Source: Hemicentrotus pulcherrimus
Taxonomy: Eukaryota > Echinodermata > Echinoidea > Camarodonta > Strongylocentrotidae
NCBI GenBank assembly: GCA_003118195.1
Contig: BEXV01001750.1
Location: forward strand, 29,939-93,938
Length of the DNA stretch: 64,000 bases
Reading direction: 5' to 3'
The notes under the pieces are model-generated. The model saw only the letters and a program-made list of their open reading frames with translations. It did no database searches and was not told the origin of the DNA. Shown one piece after another: positions 61,389 to 64,000 of the stretch (within the stretch, counting starts at the first letter, position 1; each line of letters begins with the position of its first letter). The position numbers and the translations under genes were made by a program.

Positions 61389-64000
61389 ATCTGCAGGATA
61401 TAGGCCCCACGAAATACCCCCACACAGACCCTTGCAAACTGCAATCGCAAATTTGTGATTTTAAATATACAACCTGGCAGCTGTGCAATCGTGTTCGGCA
61501 CAAATTGCAAACATACTACCCACTTTCCTGCATGTGACGAAAACCTTTGATGCAGTTCAGTAAAAATAGTCAGATAGAAAGTTCCACAGGTGGAATAGAG
61601 TGTCAAGCATGCTCTGATTAGCGAAGGAAAACAGAGGGGCCTGTGCTTTTGGTAGAGCAGGGGGCATAGAGGAAGTGATTACTTACAACCTTGCCCCCTA
61701 GATGCTGACAATTTGCCAGCAGATTCTCTCACTTCTTCTTGTCCTACGCAGAAAAGGGGAAGACAGGCTCATAGTGGGGGAAGCGGAAATGAGGCAGAGG
61801 GGAATAAAGCTTGCTCATAGTCCACAGTGCTACAGTTTCAGCACAATGACAAGGGAATAAAGTTGTTTTGAATAAGGTTGTTGTGTGTCCTCCCTTACAA
61901 AATGTTCTTCTAACGAAAGCCAACTTGCCGTTTCCCACAAGTACACTTTGATGCATACAAGCATATCAACCTCACTGATATTCTCTCACCTTAATCAATA
62001 AAGTATTTACTTTACAACTAGAAACAACATACCCAAATAGACTTTAAAAAGTTATATCCACTTCTCACCTCCCAGTATTTCTTGGCTTCGCACGGGTCAG
62101 CTAAGACACATTCCGTCTAGCCTCTGGGATATCCCAACTAGTATCATCATTAAAAATGTACCTGAATTCTACTTTTGATGTCTGAATATTCAATCTAATG
62201 GGGCTTTTCACAGGACAATTTCAATCTGCATGAAGAGCATTGCTGCTGAGGCTATAGATACAGAGAAATCGCAGGTTGACCTATAAGCACTTCTTTGCAT
62301 TTTGGGAATCTGCATTAAAGATCTAATCAGCAATGAAAAATGCCTTCACTCCCATTTTTATCCACATAACTGAGCAAATGTAAATGTCACTTTCACTTTG
62401 GCTTCATGCAACCAAGCCAACATCAACACATAATCTCACATGATTCTTGCATTCAAAGTTTCCCATATTAATGTAATACAGCCAGCCTGTGTTGTTATTT
62501 TAGTTTTTATTGACGTGTACATCATTCATGAATATTTATGCCTGTTGTTGTTTTAGTCTTAAGAGCATGTGTCATTCAATAATGAATATTTACGCCGAAT
62601 TCAAGTTTCATTAATAATTTTAAATGGAAGCAGACAAAAGGAGGAAGAAAAAAAAATTGACGCTGTTCAATTTTTCGCATTTTGCAGAGATTCCAGACAG
62701 GCTGTCTACATTAAATCATTTGGCCGTTTTTTGCGTATTTTCTGGCCAGCCCGGTTCGGTACATTAAACAGGCTTCTCGGCTTGCATGTTTATGCGCAGC
62801 CTAGGACCTCCAATACCGTATCTACAAACACCAGCCTGGCTTCCAGACTGAGTGACATTTGCTTTCCCTCGCTGATAATCACGTCAACTCTGTCTAGACA
62901 GTCTACTATTCTCAATCTGACTCTGGTGTAAGGACAAGAAAGTGAGATGGGCTTGTCCAGTACACACCATCTAAGGGGATGTATTCCTTTGACAGGCCTA
63001 AATTATATTTGTCAACATACACATACATTGGTATGGAAATACTGTTTGAGAACAGCTTCCTCTACAATATAGGTGCTGCAAACTGGCTTTCAGTGAATGC
63101 AGCTATGTCAACTGTTACATTTCAAATTGTCTAGGCACCTTTGATGGTCGTTTACATGTAATTTAATCATTTCAGAATTGAATAAGTGGTTGGGTCATCA
63201 TTAATTCAATAAACAGAATTGCTCACAGATGTTGCTCACATATGATGCGTACAGTGTAGCCTCACAGGTTTCCGATGATAATGGCTTGTGAGTGACATTG
63301 AGGTCAGTGGTGTATACCTTGTAAGCCTGTAAAAGAGCCACTCTGGATGTGCTTTTGCATGGAACATTTAGGCTGTGTATTCTGGTTGTCAATCTCAGCA
63401 ATCTAGACCATTCATTGTCAAATGTACAAAGCAGCCTGTACCACGTCCATAAGTTTATGTAACTTTGATAACCATTCAATTATGCTTGATTTTTCATAAC
63501 AAACATATTAAATGGACTGAGCAAATTCTGTCATGAGAATTTTTTATTTTTTTACCTGGTAAGTTACCATACTGGCCACACAAGCAGGACTTTAAAGTTG
63601 GCTACCAAGAATTCTAAAGATATTAAAATGGCACCAGGGCAACTACTAATTTAAAGCTCTACACTGTACCACTGCTTGTCAGTTACAGGCAACTGGGACA
63701 CATGAACGCCCAAATTCTAAAAAGGGTCAAGCATACAAACCCCGAAAATTGGAATCCAGAACCCTATAAAAAGTCAACAAAAAGCCCTGCCTTCATACAG
63801 AGCTCAGTTCATTAACACTTATGAATATTAACATGGTTTGCTATAAACTTATTTAGCCAATAAACTTGCCGCAATCATAAAATGTCATTGGAGGAAATAT
63901 TTCGCTGCTGCCCTTACACTTTAATTTTACTTCATCAATTCATTCCATAGAAGCACCTTTAAGGCATCCATGATATTGATTTGCCATTAGCTTTACACAC
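61389..64000 (-). other. 5' flank of the candidate first exon, 2.6 kb
   Basis: If 60856-61388 is a first exon, this is its 5' UTR and promoter. I see no TATA box at a convincing distance and no CpG-rich island. A 120-codon open frame on the plus strand at 62569-62931 has no recognised similarity. No transposon ends were found. Confidence 0.45.

Noticed and set aside
62569..62931. A 120-codon plus-strand frame
   Set aside because: No recognisable motif, biased Ser/Thr/Leu composition towards the end, and no splice or promoter evidence. It may be chance.

Overview
This is a eukaryotic genomic window: AT-rich, intron-dominated, with long simple-sequence tracts, assembly gaps (N at 15490-16407, 37586-37593, 48012-48334) and several families of short inverted-repeat transposons. 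The repeats and exon structure suit a marine invertebrate deuterostome, most likely an echinoderm such as a sea urchin; that assignment is inference.

The only gene I can support is a minus-strand Ena/VASP family gene (actin-filament elongation factor, Enabled/Mena/VASP/EVL). Ten core exons were placed by splice sites, protein similarity and phase. In transcript order they are 45276-45108 and 31956-31785 (EVH1 domain), 13037-12962 and 11428-11364 (linker), 8463-8090 (proline-rich, profilin-binding and G-actin-binding motif), 7684-7547 (F-actin-binding motif), 6881-6815, 6251-6179 and 4339-4226 (linkers), and 141-1 (tetramerisation coiled coil, running off the window). All nine junctions keep frame, giving 462 codons plus two bases from the EVH1 methionine, close to the size of vertebrate EVL/VASP. 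The last residues and the 3' UTR lie beyond position 1.

Three further coding blocks on the same strand look like alternative 5' modules. The largest is a 749-codon exon (20873-18626) between the EVH1 exons and the linker exons. It has its own strong-context ATG and a perfect donor in the same phase as the second EVH1 exon, so it could replace EVH1 and give an isoform of about 1,100 residues without EVH1. Upstream of EVH1, exons at 61388-60856 (177 codons) and, more weakly, 55539-55391 (49 codons) end in the phase that would read through into the EVH1 exon.

The introns hold most of the transposon content: PIF/Harbinger-like foldback (9.5-10.1 kb), possible hAT-like MITE (15.2 kb), Tc1/mariner-like MITE (30.0-30.5 kb), LINE 3' end (31.4-31.6 kb), palindromic MITE (33.1-33.4 kb), a 1.1-kb element whose tandem units carry DR1 nuclear-receptor sites (34.5-35.6 kb), foldback element (42.3-42.8 kb), a small MITE (45.4 kb), a hAT element nested inside another hAT, each with a perfect 8-bp target-site duplication (47.6-49.1 kb), and two adjacent MITEs (58.85-60.07 kb). 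Tandem arrays of about 240 bp (43.8-44.5 kb) and about 62 bp (49.55-49.95 kb) are also present. No tRNA, rRNA, CRISPR or second gene was recognised.
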